NCBI RefSeq assembly: GCF_000772105.1
Contig: NZ_CP009355.1
Location: forward strand, 620,001 to 684,000
Source: Vibrio tubiashii ATCC 19109
GTDB taxonomy: Bacteria > Pseudomonadota > Gammaproteobacteria > Enterobacterales > Vibrionaceae
DNA: 64,000 bases
Reading direction: 5' to 3'
How positions within the stretch are numbered: the stretch's first letter is position 1; each line of letters opens with the position of its first letter. The translations under genes were made by a program, and so were the position numbers. Positions 50,539-61,660 of the stretch are shown here, one piece after another. The notes beneath the pieces were generated by a model. That model searched no databases. It was not told the origin of the DNA and saw only the letters and a list, made by a program, of their open reading frames with translations.

Positions 50539-51936
50539 CTACAGCTTCCACATCCTAGCGGTGCGTGCGGGAACAGTAAATTGGTGGTAACGTGAGTTAA
50601 CGGTTGTTGTATCTGAGCTTAAGACATCTTTATACGCAACGTGCCAGTTAAACTCATGCTGGTAGGTATCAACAGTGGTTGTTTTACTTTCACCACATTT
50701 ATTGATTCCGACAACTCCCTCTTTGCCACGCTTGAACAGCAAGGTACATTGATCACTGTGTAGCATGGTCATAGATTTACCTTGCATCGCATTGTGGAAT
50801 TTGAGCATGTTGATCATGGTAGAGTTTTTCCAAACATCTGCCCAGCGACCATTATCTTTATCTTCGCTGTCAGGCAGCTCATCACTGTAGATCAGAGGCG
50901 TTCCCCCATCTTTGCCAAGAATGTAGGCATAAGCGAGTTTCTCGTCGGTAGGGTCCATAATTTGGTAACGGAAACCATCATTTGTCGGGATATCGTGGGT
51001 GATAGTAAAGGTAATCGCGCGTGCATCTTCTAACGCTTGACCATATGCCTTCGGATCATGCAGTTGGTTTAGCCCACCACCAAAAGAGAAGGCACCTCGA
51101 ATAGAAGCAAATAGTGGGAAATCGTATGCAGCGTGATTAGTGTTGTTAAGGTATGGGGCTAAGAATGCTTCATAACCGGAATCACCTTTGCCGCCGCTAG
51201 TAATCACCTCACCAAACACATGCATTCCGGATGTAATGTCAGAAGAGAAAATTTGATCGATTTGATATTGGCTCATATGTTTAACCGCATCAATACGGAA
51301 GCCTTTGATACCCATCGACTTTAGCGCTTTAAGGTAACTTTTTTGTTGTGATACAACCCAGTTGTTCGGATCTAAATCTGGAAGACCTGTATCACCATCC
51401 GCGCCACATAGTCGCCAGTACTGAACGTGACCTGGATCATTCCAGTTAGTGATACATCCTGCAGGGTGAAAGTCTGATGCTGAGAACAGGTTTTGGCTCA
51501 AATCACCAAACAGTTTTTGATTTGCGTAATAACTAGCGCGAGACGAGTAGTCATTTAATACGTCGGTACCAGGGTAATTGAGGTCGCTGCGTTTCCAAGA
51601 TTCATTCGCCATGTGATTCAGAACGACGTCAGCATAGACATCAATCCCTTGCGCTTTAAGAGCCGCAATCATCGCCTCTAGGTCTTGTTTGTTCCCCAGC
51701 GGTGAGTCGATAACACGTAGATCTTGTGGTTGATAGCGTGCCCACCATTGAGTGCCACTTGACTTCATTGCTGGTGAAATCAACACTTTCTTATAGCCGT
51801 TGGCAGCAATTTGCTGTGCATTCTGAGTGACATCGGAGTATTTCCAATTGAATGCATGAAGTATCGCCTCGGCACTGGCAACTTGAGGAATACAGAGTGC
51901 AGCTGTGGCAGCGAATATTGATGTTATTTTTTTCAT
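50539..51936 (-). CDS. Secreted alpha-amylase, GH13
   Basis: The 465-residue protein has a signal peptide (MKKITSIFAATAALCIPQVASA) and the GH13 barrel. Region I is DVYADVVLNHM, region II GFRIDAVKHM (nucleophile Asp), region III HVFGEVITS (acid/base Glu) and region IV FTITHDIPTN (transition-state Asp). It lacks an obvious starch-binding domain. The small size and the ILHAFNWKY start recall the Vibrio/Aeromonas/animal-type amylases. It should degrade starch or glycogen outside the cell. It is divergent from an SgrR-type regulator; no MalT box is visible. Confidence 0.92.
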   Translation of the reverse strand: MKKITSIFAATAALCIPQVASAEAILHAFNWKYSDVTQNAQQIAANGYKKVLISPAMKSSGTQWWARYQPQDLRVIDSPLGNKQDLEAMIAALKAQGIDVYADVVLNHMANESWKRSDLNYPGTDVLNDYSSRASYYANQKLFGDLSQNLFSASDFHPAGCITNWNDPGHVQYWRLCGADGDTGLPDLDPNNWVVSQQKSYLKALKSMGIKGFRIDAVKHMSQYQIDQIFSSDITSGMHVFGEVITSGGKGDSGYEAFLAPYLNNTNHAAYDFPLFASIRGAFSFGGGLNQLHDPKAYGQALEDARAITFTITHDIPTNDGFRYQIMDPTDEKLAYAYILGKDGGTPLIYSDELPDSEDKDNGRWADVWKNSTMINMLKFHNAMQGKSMTMLHSDQCTLLFKRGKEGVVGINKCGESKTTTVDTYQHEFNWHVAYKDVLSSDTTTVNSRYHQFTVPARTARMWKL

Positions 51937-52200
51937 AGGGTTTTCTCGTTATTGATATTCACAACAATGATATTTTTGCCGCTCTCTATTTGTAGCGATT
52001 AAATGTAAACCCGGAATTGTGCTCACGCTCTGTAGGGGTCAAATTTATAAAATACATACCAAGGTAGCATTTATGATCGGGTGAATGGCATCAATGCAAT
52101 TTGATTTTTCTCCAGCAAAGATTGGCAAGAGGGAAGTTATATGTTTTCATTTGACCTGCAATATTATGCAATTGAATTTATTAAACTTATTGGATAACCA

Positions 52201-53859
52201 TTGAGCGACGCGAACTTACGTAGACTCCAGCAGCTACTATTAAAATATGAACCTGACAAGGTTTACCACTTGGCGATCGAAGAGTTGGAGAACGCTTTTT
52301 CAACCTCGCGTAGAAATACTTCAAACATCATTAAAAGTTTGTCTGAACTGGGGTGGATTTGCTGGATTCCTTCGAAAGGAAGGGGCAATTTGAGCCAGCT
52401 GCAAATCAAAGTGACGCTATGTTGTGTGCTAGAAAAGCTATTTGTTGCAGAACTCGAACATGGTCGTTTTTCGAACATTACTCGGATGATGGAACTCTTC
52501 GGAGAAACTGCCGTTAAAGCGCTAACGTTAGCCACTGAAAAACAAAATCAGCTCAATGAGGAGTGTGGAAATTTACTGATAACTCAATACCCTTGGGTTG
52601 ATAAATTACAACCAGCTAAAACCTATAGATTGCCCGAACTACAAATTCTACGCAGTATTTACAACACCTTACTTGTGCAGGACAAAGAAGGGAAAGTTCA
52701 AGCTGGGCTAGCACACTGTTGGCAGCTTGAAGGGCGACTTATACATCTTTGGTTAAGGCCTGAAGTGATATGTCACAACGGTAAAAGATTAGAAGTCACT
52801 CATGTAGTGGATTGCTTAAATCAACTCATGTCGATAGATGGGCCTGTTAAATATCTATTTGAGCAAGTTTGTGACATCAAGGTGGTGAGTCGAAATCAAC
52901 TGACGATTGAGCTTTGTCAATCAAATCCGCTTTTTCTATATATCTTATGTCTACCTCATACTTCTGTATACAGTGAGGATAAAGCTGAGTTTGCGAATGG
53001 GTTAAGTGTAAACATAGGAACTGGACCATTTTTCGTCAAAGAGTGGGACAGCGAGCGCTTGGTTTTAAAACGGCATGGTAAGTACTATGGCCATAGTGCG
53101 CTACTTGATCAAATTACGCTGACGGAAGCTTCAGAGTTACAAGATTACAATTTGAGCTTTAATCGTAAAGAAGGTGTGGTAGAAGAGAGTATGATCAATG
53201 CTCTTTCTTACTTAGCGATTAATTATCGAAATGGCGCTGAAATTAACCAAGCTACCATTAAACAGCTTATTGATTATGTGCAGAGCCAACGAAAGCTTTT
53301 TGACTCCGATTTAGTCGTTGATGATCTGAGTTTTTCGCAATATGAGCACAAGATAATGCAGGCGGTGCCACCTCGCTTAGAAGGGCATCTAGTCATTACC
53401 AAGCCTAAACTAACGATTCCGCTGTTAAAGAAAACGGTCGCTTGGTTGAAAGATGTCATTGAGAAAACGGGCGTCACAGTGGATATAAAAACACTTGAAG
53501 ATATCAGTGACCCCGGCGCGATGAGAGATCAGGCTGATATCTTGTTCATCGAGGAAATTATCGAGCAACCTCAAGATTTTGGGCTATACGATTGGCTACT
53601 CGCCTCATCAGGATTGAGGTTTATTTACAATGATGAAGCAATGCAAAAACACTGTGAAGCCGTTAAGAGGGCAGTAAGTCACCAGAACCCATACCAAGCG
53701 TTGAAAGAAATTGAGCAATCTTTATATCGCCACCAACAGTTATTGCCATTATTTCATGGAAAAGAAAAGGTGACGTGCAGTGTGGAAGTTCAAGGTGTTG
53801 AAATAAGCAAAGGCGGCTACAGCGACTTCTACAACCTTTGGATTAATAAAAATACTTGA
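52201..53859 (+). CDS. SgrR-like transcriptional regulator (HTH plus SBP domain)
   Basis: The frame starts at TTG 52201 (reads SDANLRRLQQLLLKYEPDKV) with only GGA before it; no ATG gives a complete HTH. The 552-residue protein has a winged HTH (residues 15-65, NAFSTSRRNTSNIIKSLSEL) and a family-5 solute-binding-like domain (AHCWQLEGRLIHLWLRPEVI, GTGPFFVKEW). This is the architecture of SgrR, which senses sugar-phosphate stress in enterics. It is divergent from the amylase gene, so it may regulate it. sgrS/sgrT are not recognisable here. Confidence 0.85.
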   Translation: MSDANLRRLQQLLLKYEPDKVYHLAIEELENAFSTSRRNTSNIIKSLSELGWICWIPSKGRGNLSQLQIKVTLCCVLEKLFVAELEHGRFSNITRMMELFGETAVKALTLATEKQNQLNEECGNLLITQYPWVDKLQPAKTYRLPELQILRSIYNTLLVQDKEGKVQAGLAHCWQLEGRLIHLWLRPEVICHNGKRLEVTHVVDCLNQLMSIDGPVKYLFEQVCDIKVVSRNQLTIELCQSNPLFLYILCLPHTSVYSEDKAEFANGLSVNIGTGPFFVKEWDSERLVLKRHGKYYGHSALLDQITLTEASELQDYNLSFNRKEGVVEESMINALSYLAINYRNGAEINQATIKQLIDYVQSQRKLFDSDLVVDDLSFSQYEHKIMQAVPPRLEGHLVITKPKLTIPLLKKTVAWLKDVIEKTGVTVDIKTLEDISDPGAMRDQADILFIEEIIEQPQDFGLYDWLLASSGLRFIYNDEAMQKHCEAVKRAVSHQNPYQALKEIEQSLYRHQQLLPLFHGKEKVTCSVEVQGVEISKGGYSDFYNLWINKNT

Positions 53860-53954
53860 TAGAAAACATGCACTCTTTGCTCTAATTCCTTTCATGTTTT
53901 TTCTTGTCGAAGATAGCTAGTATTAGACTCGCGTTCATTACTGCCATGACGCCG

Positions 53955-53983
53955 CGCGCCATCCCCCCAATGGCGCGTTTTTG
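53955..53983 (+). terminator. C-loop hairpin terminator before the large lipoprotein gene
   Basis: CGCGCCAT-CCCCCCA-ATGGCGCG is followed by TTTTTG, about 95 bp past the SgrR-like gene and 30 bp before the lipoprotein ATG. It may end the regulator transcript or act as a leader attenuator; the loop is an unusual run of six C. Confidence 0.75.
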
Positions 53984-54012
53984 TCTCTAACTACTAATCA
54001 AGGTCTCCTTTA

Positions 54013-55476
54013 ATGAATTTAAAACTTATTGCTGTTGTATCGCTCTCTGCAGGCGTTGTCGCGTGTGGGGGAGGTGGCGATGGTGGTTCATCAAGCTCAG
54101 CCACTACACCGCAAACTCGTAGTATTAAGGGTGTCGCAATTGACGGTTACATTTCGGGTGCGACAGCATTTATCGATCTTAACTACAACGGAAAACTGGA
54201 TTCTGGAGAGCCGAGCGCGATCACGAACAAAGAAGGGAGTTATAGTTTGTCGTTGGCTGGTGCTAATTCGGATTGTATCGACTTTGCACCTATAGTGGTC
54301 GACGTCCCTATTGGTGCAATTGATGCAGACAGCCCGAATACACCGATTGCTGAACCGTATAAACTGGTGTTTCCACCGGCAATGACTCTAAGCAGCGAGC
54401 ATGAAATCAAGTCGACGACTCCGTTGACCACAGTACTATGGAATCAAATTCAGGCCGACTTACATCAAGGCGGCATTACGAGCTGTACGCAATTGAAAAC
54501 TGCGGTAAACACGCAAGACAAAGTTATTCAAAATGTGAAGCAGCTTGATCAACGTATTGCTCAGCGATACAACATTGCGGTGGATAAAATATACGGCGAC
54601 TTCATTAAAGAAAAGGATGATACGGTTTATCAGCTTGCCCAAAAAATGATGCCAGCGATTAAGAAATCGTATAGCGAGACTAAATCAATTCAAGCCGTGA
54701 ATGCTGGAGCGCAACAAGCTTACGTTGATTATTATTGGAAATACTGGGATGACGTGAAGAAGCAACAAGTAGACAAGTGGTACAAAGTCATAACTGTTAT
54801 GACGGATACAAAACTTGTTCACAAAGAATATGAGGTTTCTGAAGATTTACAAACCGAACTTTTGCTGACTAGACAAACTGAACGAAATACCCAGCATAAA
54901 GATGGTTTAGATTATTCCAAGAACGCGACGATTTGGGTTCGTGACGATAAAACCTATACTTGTGATATTCAAGAGTCCCTTGAGCAGGTTGTACAACCTG
55001 ATGCATTAACGACATACAGTTTAACAAATAGTTCGTACACTCAAGAACCCGACTGGGTGAGTTGTGCGAATAAAAATGTTGGAGCAGGTTATGCTCAGAC
55101 ATTGAAGGCAACTGTTGTGAACAATTATCGAGATGGTTACATCCTAGCAGATGCTTCGTTTAGATATGAAAATGATAAAGTTCCATATGCTAGGTTAGTT
55201 AACGTCGCAGACCAAGTTGCCGGTTTTAATCGTAGCACTTTGGATCATTTGAGCTATCTGTCAACAGATTTTAACGATACTTCTGTGTACAGTGCGGATT
55301 CTTGGTGGAGAGCTAAGCACCAACACATTGCAATAACACCTTTTAAATACAATCAGATTAGTATTTCTAGAAACTCTCATGGTCAGTGGTGGAAAAATAC
55401 CTATTACCATAACGGTACCTCTCTTACGGAATGCTCTAAGGATCAAGGCGTCACGTGGTCTAAAGATTGCGGTTAA
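54013..55476 (+). CDS. Large lipoprotein of unknown function
   Basis: The 487-residue protein has a lipoprotein signal (MNLKLIAVVSLSAGVVACGG, lipobox VVAC) and a Gly/Ser linker. A carboxypeptidase-regulatory/SdrD-like segment follows (GVAIDGYISGATAFIDLNYN, then GKLDSGEPSAITNKEGSYSL). The remainder is a beta-rich region with several Cys (TYTCDIQ, WVSCANK, LTECSKD, final KDCG). Such GGGGDGG lipoproteins are common surface or outer-membrane proteins in Vibrio and Shewanella; no activity is known. AAGG is the only SD-like element. A strong terminator follows. Confidence 0.82.
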   Translation: MNLKLIAVVSLSAGVVACGGGGDGGSSSSATTPQTRSIKGVAIDGYISGATAFIDLNYNGKLDSGEPSAITNKEGSYSLSLAGANSDCIDFAPIVVDVPIGAIDADSPNTPIAEPYKLVFPPAMTLSSEHEIKSTTPLTTVLWNQIQADLHQGGITSCTQLKTAVNTQDKVIQNVKQLDQRIAQRYNIAVDKIYGDFIKEKDDTVYQLAQKMMPAIKKSYSETKSIQAVNAGAQQAYVDYYWKYWDDVKKQQVDKWYKVITVMTDTKLVHKEYEVSEDLQTELLLTRQTERNTQHKDGLDYSKNATIWVRDDKTYTCDIQESLEQVVQPDALTTYSLTNSSYTQEPDWVSCANKNVGAGYAQTLKATVVNNYRDGYILADASFRYENDKVPYARLVNVADQVAGFNRSTLDHLSYLSTDFNDTSVYSADSWWRAKHQHIAITPFKYNQISISRNSHGQWWKNTYYHNGTSLTECSKDQGVTWSKDCG

Positions 55477-55496
55477 CCTCATTTACTAATTAACTA

Positions 55497-55518
55497 AGCC
55501 CCTAAATGGGGCTTTTTG
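55497..55518 (+). terminator. Terminator of the lipoprotein gene
   Basis: AGCCCC-taaat-GGGGCT is followed by TTTTG, 20 bases after the stop codon. Confidence 0.87.
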
Positions 55519-55612
55519 CAATTAGAGACTTATCTTTCGGATTTCTAGTGAAATAGAATAGAAATGTTTAGTAGACTATCTCTCTAACTATAAAATTCAA
55601 AAGGAGATAGGG

Positions 55613-56491
55613 ATGAGTCAGCAGAAAGTAGCCTTTATTGGTTTAGGTGTGATGGGCTATCCAATGGCTGGGTTTTTAAGTAAAGCAGGCTATGAAACTA
55701 AGGTATTCAATCGTACTAAAGCCAAAGCAGAGCAATGGGCTAATGATTACCAAGGCACTGCGTGTGAGACGCCAAAACAAGCCGCTCAGGATTGTGACAT
55801 CGTATTCGTCTGCGTGGGTAACGATGATGATGTGCGCAGTGTTATCTACGGTGAAGATGGTGTATTTGCAGGGCTAAAGGAAGGGGCAGTCTTAGTCGAC
55901 CATACTACGACTTCCGCTGAACTAGCGGTGGAACTTGCCAAAGCGGCTCAAACCAATGGCAATCACTTTATTGATGCGCCAGTGTCGGGCGGCCAAGCAG
56001 GGGCTGAGAATGGCGTACTTACCATTATGTGTGGTGGTGAACAGGCTATATTTGATCAAGTTGCACCAGTCATGGATGTTTATGCCAAACAGATGACCTT
56101 GCTGGGTGAAAATGGTCAAGGCCAGCGCTGTAAAATGGTTAACCAGATTTGTATCGGTGGTATCTTGCAAGGCTTAAGTGAAGCGCTGTTACTTGCGCAG
56201 AAGTCAGGTTTAGATGTCGAGCAAGTCGTTGAAACATTAAAGCATGGTGCGGCAGGCTCGTGGCAGATGGAAAATCGTGCCGTGACAATGTCACAAGATA
56301 AGTTTGATTTTGGTTTTGCGATTGATTGGATGCGTAAGGACTTGGGCTTCTGTCTTAAAGAAGCAGAGCGCGTTGGGTTAGAGCTACCTTTAACTAAAAA
56401 GGTGGACGAACAATACGCCGAACTGCAGCAAGATGGCTTCGGGCGTATGGATACGTCGGTACTGATGAAAGCGGTAGCGAAACATCAGTAA
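55613..56491 (+). CDS. NAD(P)-dependent beta-hydroxyacid dehydrogenase (GarR/MmsB family)
   Basis: The 292-residue protein has the Rossmann dinucleotide site VAFIGLGVMGYPMAGFL at residues 6-22, the substrate motif FIDAPVSGGQAGAENG near 117 and the catalytic Lys in GQRCKMVNQICIG near 174. These define the beta-hydroxyacid dehydrogenase family (tartronate semialdehyde reductase, hydroxyisobutyrate dehydrogenase, GLYR-type succinate semialdehyde reductase). No catabolic neighbours decide between them. AAGGAGATAGGG precedes ATG 55613, an excellent SD. Confidence 0.9.
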   Translation: MSQQKVAFIGLGVMGYPMAGFLSKAGYETKVFNRTKAKAEQWANDYQGTACETPKQAAQDCDIVFVCVGNDDDVRSVIYGEDGVFAGLKEGAVLVDHTTTSAELAVELAKAAQTNGNHFIDAPVSGGQAGAENGVLTIMCGGEQAIFDQVAPVMDVYAKQMTLLGENGQGQRCKMVNQICIGGILQGLSEALLLAQKSGLDVEQVVETLKHGAAGSWQMENRAVTMSQDKFDFGFAIDWMRKDLGFCLKEAERVGLELPLTKKVDEQYAELQQDGFGRMDTSVLMKAVAKHQ

Positions 56492-56586
56492 TAGATGAAT
56501 AGTTCTTTGGTATCAAACAACTTAAAGAAATCGAAGCCTTTCATAACCAACTCTCCTCACTGGTAACACTTACTTTATAGATTATT

Positions 56587-56614
56587 ATGAGGCGTTATAT
56601 GCGCCTCATTTCTT
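56587..56614 (+). terminator. Hairpin terminator after the dehydrogenase gene
   Basis: ATGAGGCG-n7-CGCCTCAT is followed by TTCTT, about 95 bp after the stop. Confidence 0.6.
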
Positions 56615-56693
56615 AATCTTGGTTACATCATTAAAACTAGTGCAACTTGGGCGATTTTTCCAAGCGATTAACCGCTTTCAATAGTTCGTTTGT

Positions 56694-56724
56694 GCCTCCA
56701 CTACTCGCTGAAGAGAGTGGAGGC
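56694..56724. terminator. 9-bp stem at the 3' end of katG
   Basis: GCCTCCACT and AGTGGAGGC pair around a 13-base loop, 9 bases beyond the katG stop. Neither strand shows a strong T-run, so it may be an mRNA-stabilising end. Confidence 0.5.
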
Positions 56725-56732
56725 GATTCAAG

Positions 56733-59015
<2,283 letters not shown>

Positions 59016-59053
59016 CTACGACAGAGAATAGTAGGCAGGGGCTTAGATATAAA

Positions 59054-59090
59054 ACTGATTGTAGCTATGTTATCGATAGATAATTTCTAT
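59054..59090 (-). promoter_or_regulatory. OxyR binding site upstream of katG
   Basis: Four quarter-sites stand at the exact 7-base spacing of OxyR operators: ACTG (59054), CTAT (59065), ATAG (59076), CTAT (59087). Three match the ATAG/CTAT consensus fully; only the first deviates. It overlaps or adjoins the likely katG -35, the position OxyR needs to activate. Confidence 0.87.
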
Positions 59091-59139
59091 CTTGAGGGAC
59101 GCTAAGAGGATAAATAGAACATAAAAGGCTAGGTAATAG

Positions 59140-59162
59140 GCTGCCAAACTGAGTTTGGCAGC
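59140..59162 (-). terminator. Terminator of the curA-GST operon
   Basis: GCTGCCAAAC-n3-GTTTGGCAGC forms a 10-bp stem 15 bases after the GST stop; on the minus strand it is followed by CTATTACC, so the T-run is poor. Confidence 0.6.
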
Positions 59163-59177
59163 TTGAAAGCGAACAGG

Positions 59178-59795
59178 TTATGAGAACTTGAGTTCTAGCT
59201 GCTGCGCTTTTTGCCATGTTTCATGGCTCGCGAGTTGATCTGCATAGTTTGTGATATTGGGATAGCGCTCTAGCAAACCAAAGTTGGTGAGAATATCGAC
59301 GATGAAAGACATCATAATATCGGCACCAGTGAGCTTGTCAGCAACCAGATAGCGCTTGCCTTCAAGGAGTTGATCAACATAACTCATCACTTTATCCAGC
59401 TCGATTGCCGCATAGTCAGGCAAAAAGTTCATCGCAGCGCCATCTTTTTCAACGAACACTTTTAGTAACAGCGGCAGAGCTGCGGAGCTCTCAGCAAAGT
59501 GAAGCCACTGTAAATAATCTAAGTGGTCGTCGGTCCCTTTTGCAGGTGCCAGTGTATCCGAGGCATATTTATCAATCAGATACTCTGTAATAGCACCCGA
59601 CTCAGTGATCACTCTCCCAGCTTCTTCAATAACCGGAGACTTACCAAGTGGGTGAATGGACTTGAGCTCTGGCGGAGCTAGAAATGTCACACTATCACGA
59701 CGATAAGGAACGATTTCATAGTTTACGCCGAGCTCTTCAAGCAACCAGATAATACGCTTGGAACGAGATTGATTTAAATGGTGTAACTTAATCAT
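59178..59795 (-). CDS. Glutathione S-transferase
   Basis: The 205-residue protein has the thioredoxin-like N-domain (MIKLHHLNQSRSKRIIWLLE, with Ser near residue 10-12 as the likely glutathione-activating residue, HPLGKSPVIEE, ESGAITEYLID) and the helical C-domain (LTGADIMMSFIVDIL). It belongs to the broad bacterial theta/beta-like group. It follows curA by 9 bp and should be cotranscribed under NemR control, where it would conjugate electrophiles to glutathione. Confidence 0.9.
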   Translation of the reverse strand: MIKLHHLNQSRSKRIIWLLEELGVNYEIVPYRRDSVTFLAPPELKSIHPLGKSPVIEEAGRVITESGAITEYLIDKYASDTLAPAKGTDDHLDYLQWLHFAESSAALPLLLKVFVEKDGAAMNFLPDYAAIELDKVMSYVDQLLEGKRYLVADKLTGADIMMSFIVDILTNFGLLERYPNITNYADQLASHETWQKAQQLELKFS

Positions 59796-59804
59796 GTTAG
59801 TTCC

Positions 59805-60836
59805 TTATAGTGCGTCGTTGGTCTTGATAACCAGTTTGCCAAAATTCTTACCTTCTAATAGGCCGATAAATGCTTCAGGAGCCTTATCAAAGCCTTCTAC
59901 GAGGTGCTCACGGTAATGAATTTTTCCTTCGGCAAGCCATTGGCCCATATCTGCTGCAAACTCTCCGTAGCGGTGCCCATAGTCGTCAAAAATAATGAAT
60001 CCCTGCATTTTGATTCGTTTGATCAAAAGCTGAGCCATCAGCATCGACATTCTGTCTGGACCTTCCGGTAAAGAAGTAGCGTTGTACTGAGAGATAAGGC
60101 CACACAGAGGAACACGCGCACCTGTGTTGAGTAGCGGCATAACAGCGTCGAACACCTTGCCACCCACGTTCTCAAAATAGATATCGATACCGTGTTCACA
60201 CGCTGCTGCTAATTGCTGTTCGAGGTCATCTGCTTTGTGATCGAGACAAAGATCAAAACCCAACTTTTCGACTGCGTAACGGCACTTTTCTTCGCCACCG
60301 GCCACACCGATAACGTGGCAGCCTTTTAGCTTACCAATTTGACCAACCATAGAGCCTACAGCCCCGGTTGCCGCAGCGACAACAAGAGTATCTCCGGCTT
60401 TAGGTTGTCCAATATCAAGCAGTCCCATGTAAGCGGTAAAACCAGGCATCCCCATTACGCCAAGCGCATAAGATGGGTGAGTAGGGTTCTTGCCCATTTT
60501 AATCAGTCCTTCACCGTCGGAGACACCATAGTCTTGCCAACCAGTAAAGGCTAATACCCATTCACCAACTTCGTAATCTGGATGATTTGAAGCTTCAACT
60601 TGGCAAACGGTTCCCCCTACCATCACTTCATCTAGGGCAACAGGATCAGCGTAGGATTTAGCATCGCTCATACGACCACGCATATAGGGATCCAGAGACA
60701 GATAGACGCTACGAAGTAACATTTCGCCTTGCTGAGGTTGTGGCTTCTCAGACTCTTCTAGGCGGAAGTTTTCAGCTACAGGGGCACCTGTAGGGCGAGA
60801 GGCGAGTACAATACGTCGGTTTGCGTTATTAGTCAT
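59805..60836 (-). CDS. curA: NADPH-dependent enone/curcumin reductase CurA
   Basis: The 343-residue protein matches E. coli CurA over its full length: VLASRPTGAPVAENFRLEE, YLSLDPYMRGRMSD, GMPGFTAYMGLLDIGQPK, and the nucleotide site VVAAATGAVGSMVGQ. It is a zinc-free medium-chain reductase of alpha,beta-unsaturated carbonyls. ATG 60836 has AGGA before it. The promoter contains a NemR-type operator in its spacer, identical to one in front of nemR. So it is the likely main target of that regulator. Confidence 0.94.
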   Translation of the reverse strand: MTNNANRRIVLASRPTGAPVAENFRLEESEKPQPQQGEMLLRSVYLSLDPYMRGRMSDAKSYADPVALDEVMVGGTVCQVEASNHPDYEVGEWVLAFTGWQDYGVSDGEGLIKMGKNPTHPSYALGVMGMPGFTAYMGLLDIGQPKAGDTLVVAAATGAVGSMVGQIGKLKGCHVIGVAGGEEKCRYAVEKLGFDLCLDHKADDLEQQLAAACEHGIDIYFENVGGKVFDAVMPLLNTGARVPLCGLISQYNATSLPEGPDRMSMLMAQLLIKRIKMQGFIIFDDYGHRYGEFAADMGQWLAEGKIHYREHLVEGFDKAPEAFIGLLEGKNFGKLVIKTNDAL

Positions 60837-60853
60837 TGAGTGATTTTCCTATT

Positions 60854-60883
60854 ATTAGACCAGTCGTCTAGTTATTGTTTCAA
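60854..60883 (-). promoter_or_regulatory. NemR-type operator in the curA promoter
   Basis: TAGAC-cagtc-GTCTA at 60856-60870 lies between -35 TTGAAA (60878-60883) and -10 TCTAAT (60854-60859), 18 bp apart. The same 15-mer stands before nemR at 61530-61544. Binding would block the promoter. Confidence 0.85.
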
Positions 60884-60923
60884 AAAATTCCCGTAGGACA
60901 CTTCAACTACGGGAATTGTGCAA

Positions 60924-61508
60924 TTAAGAGTTTAGTAGCGCTTTGGTTGTTTCTAGGCTGTGCTCAAGATGAGTATGATCTTGAACCAGCTTGTTAAGTA
61001 AACTTGCGCCAAGCCACTGTTGATATAGCTGTGTCGCTGTCGCATGAGGATTTACCGCTGATATCGAGCCATCTTTAATACCAGCTTGAATGCATTGAGC
61101 GATCGATTCAATGATCCGACCCGCACCTGAGGCTAAAGCGACGCGCATAGTCTCTGACAAGTCTGAAACCTCTGCGCTGAGCTTTACGACTAAACAGCGA
61201 TTGGCATTACATACGCCGTTTTCCACTTCAAGCCAGCGTGAAAAATACCCCATTAATCGTTCGTTAGCATTACCTTCTTCGGAGTTAAAAAATGCGTTAA
61301 GTCGCGCAAGATAGGATCTAAAGTAATCTTCGATTAAGGCTTCACCAAATTGCTCCTTAGACTTGAAGTAGTGATAAAAAGAGCCTTTGGGTACATCCGC
61401 GGCTTTTAATAGTTGCGACAAACCAACAGCCGTAAAGCCCTTGGTCACCACTAATTCATAGCCCACATCGAGTATATGCTGGCGAGTATCGTTCGTTTTT
61501 TCTTTCAT
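60924..61508 (-). CDS. nemR: TetR-family electrophile-responsive repressor NemR
   Basis: I choose ATG 61508 (MKEKTNDTRQHILDVG), which aligns with E. coli NemR's N-terminus; GTG 61517 adds three residues. The 194-residue protein closely follows NemR: GFTAVGLSQLLKAADVPKGS, FYHYFKSKEQFG, then CLVVKLSAEVSDLSETMR. The Cys before LVVKL corresponds to the reactive Cys106 that senses hypochlorite and electrophiles, while the Cys116 position is Ser. It is 87 bp upstream of curA on the same strand, and both have the same operator. Confidence 0.9.
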   Translation of the reverse strand: MKEKTNDTRQHILDVGYELVVTKGFTAVGLSQLLKAADVPKGSFYHYFKSKEQFGEALIEDYFRSYLARLNAFFNSEEGNANERLMGYFSRWLEVENGVCNANRCLVVKLSAEVSDLSETMRVALASGAGRIIESIAQCIQAGIKDGSISAVNPHATATQLYQQWLGASLLNKLVQDHTHLEHSLETTKALLNS

Positions 61509-61529
61509 GAGGTGCACTATAAATTAAAT

Positions 61530-61544
61530 TAGACCAGTCGTCTA
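61530..61544 (-). promoter_or_regulatory. NemR-type operator before nemR
   Basis: TAGAC-cagtc-GTCTA, the same 15 bases as in the curA promoter, lies 22 bp before the chosen nemR start. Autoregulation is expected. Confidence 0.83.
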
Positions 61545-61660
61545 GTGGGTGTTGACGGCAAATTAAATCTGCACTTTTTGATGTGGGCTAGCGTGATAAA
61601 TAAACCGATAAAGCATCACTCATAATCTGAACTAACAGACTATGAGTGATAAATGAGTAG

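Noticed and set aside
51937..52200. MalT or CRP boxes before the amylase gene
   Set aside because: No GGGGA(T/G)GAGG repeats or good TGTGA-n6-TCACA dyad were seen.
56496..56567. 23-codon ORF after the dehydrogenase gene
   Set aside because: It has no ribosome binding site and overlaps the probable 3' untranslated region; nothing supports translation.
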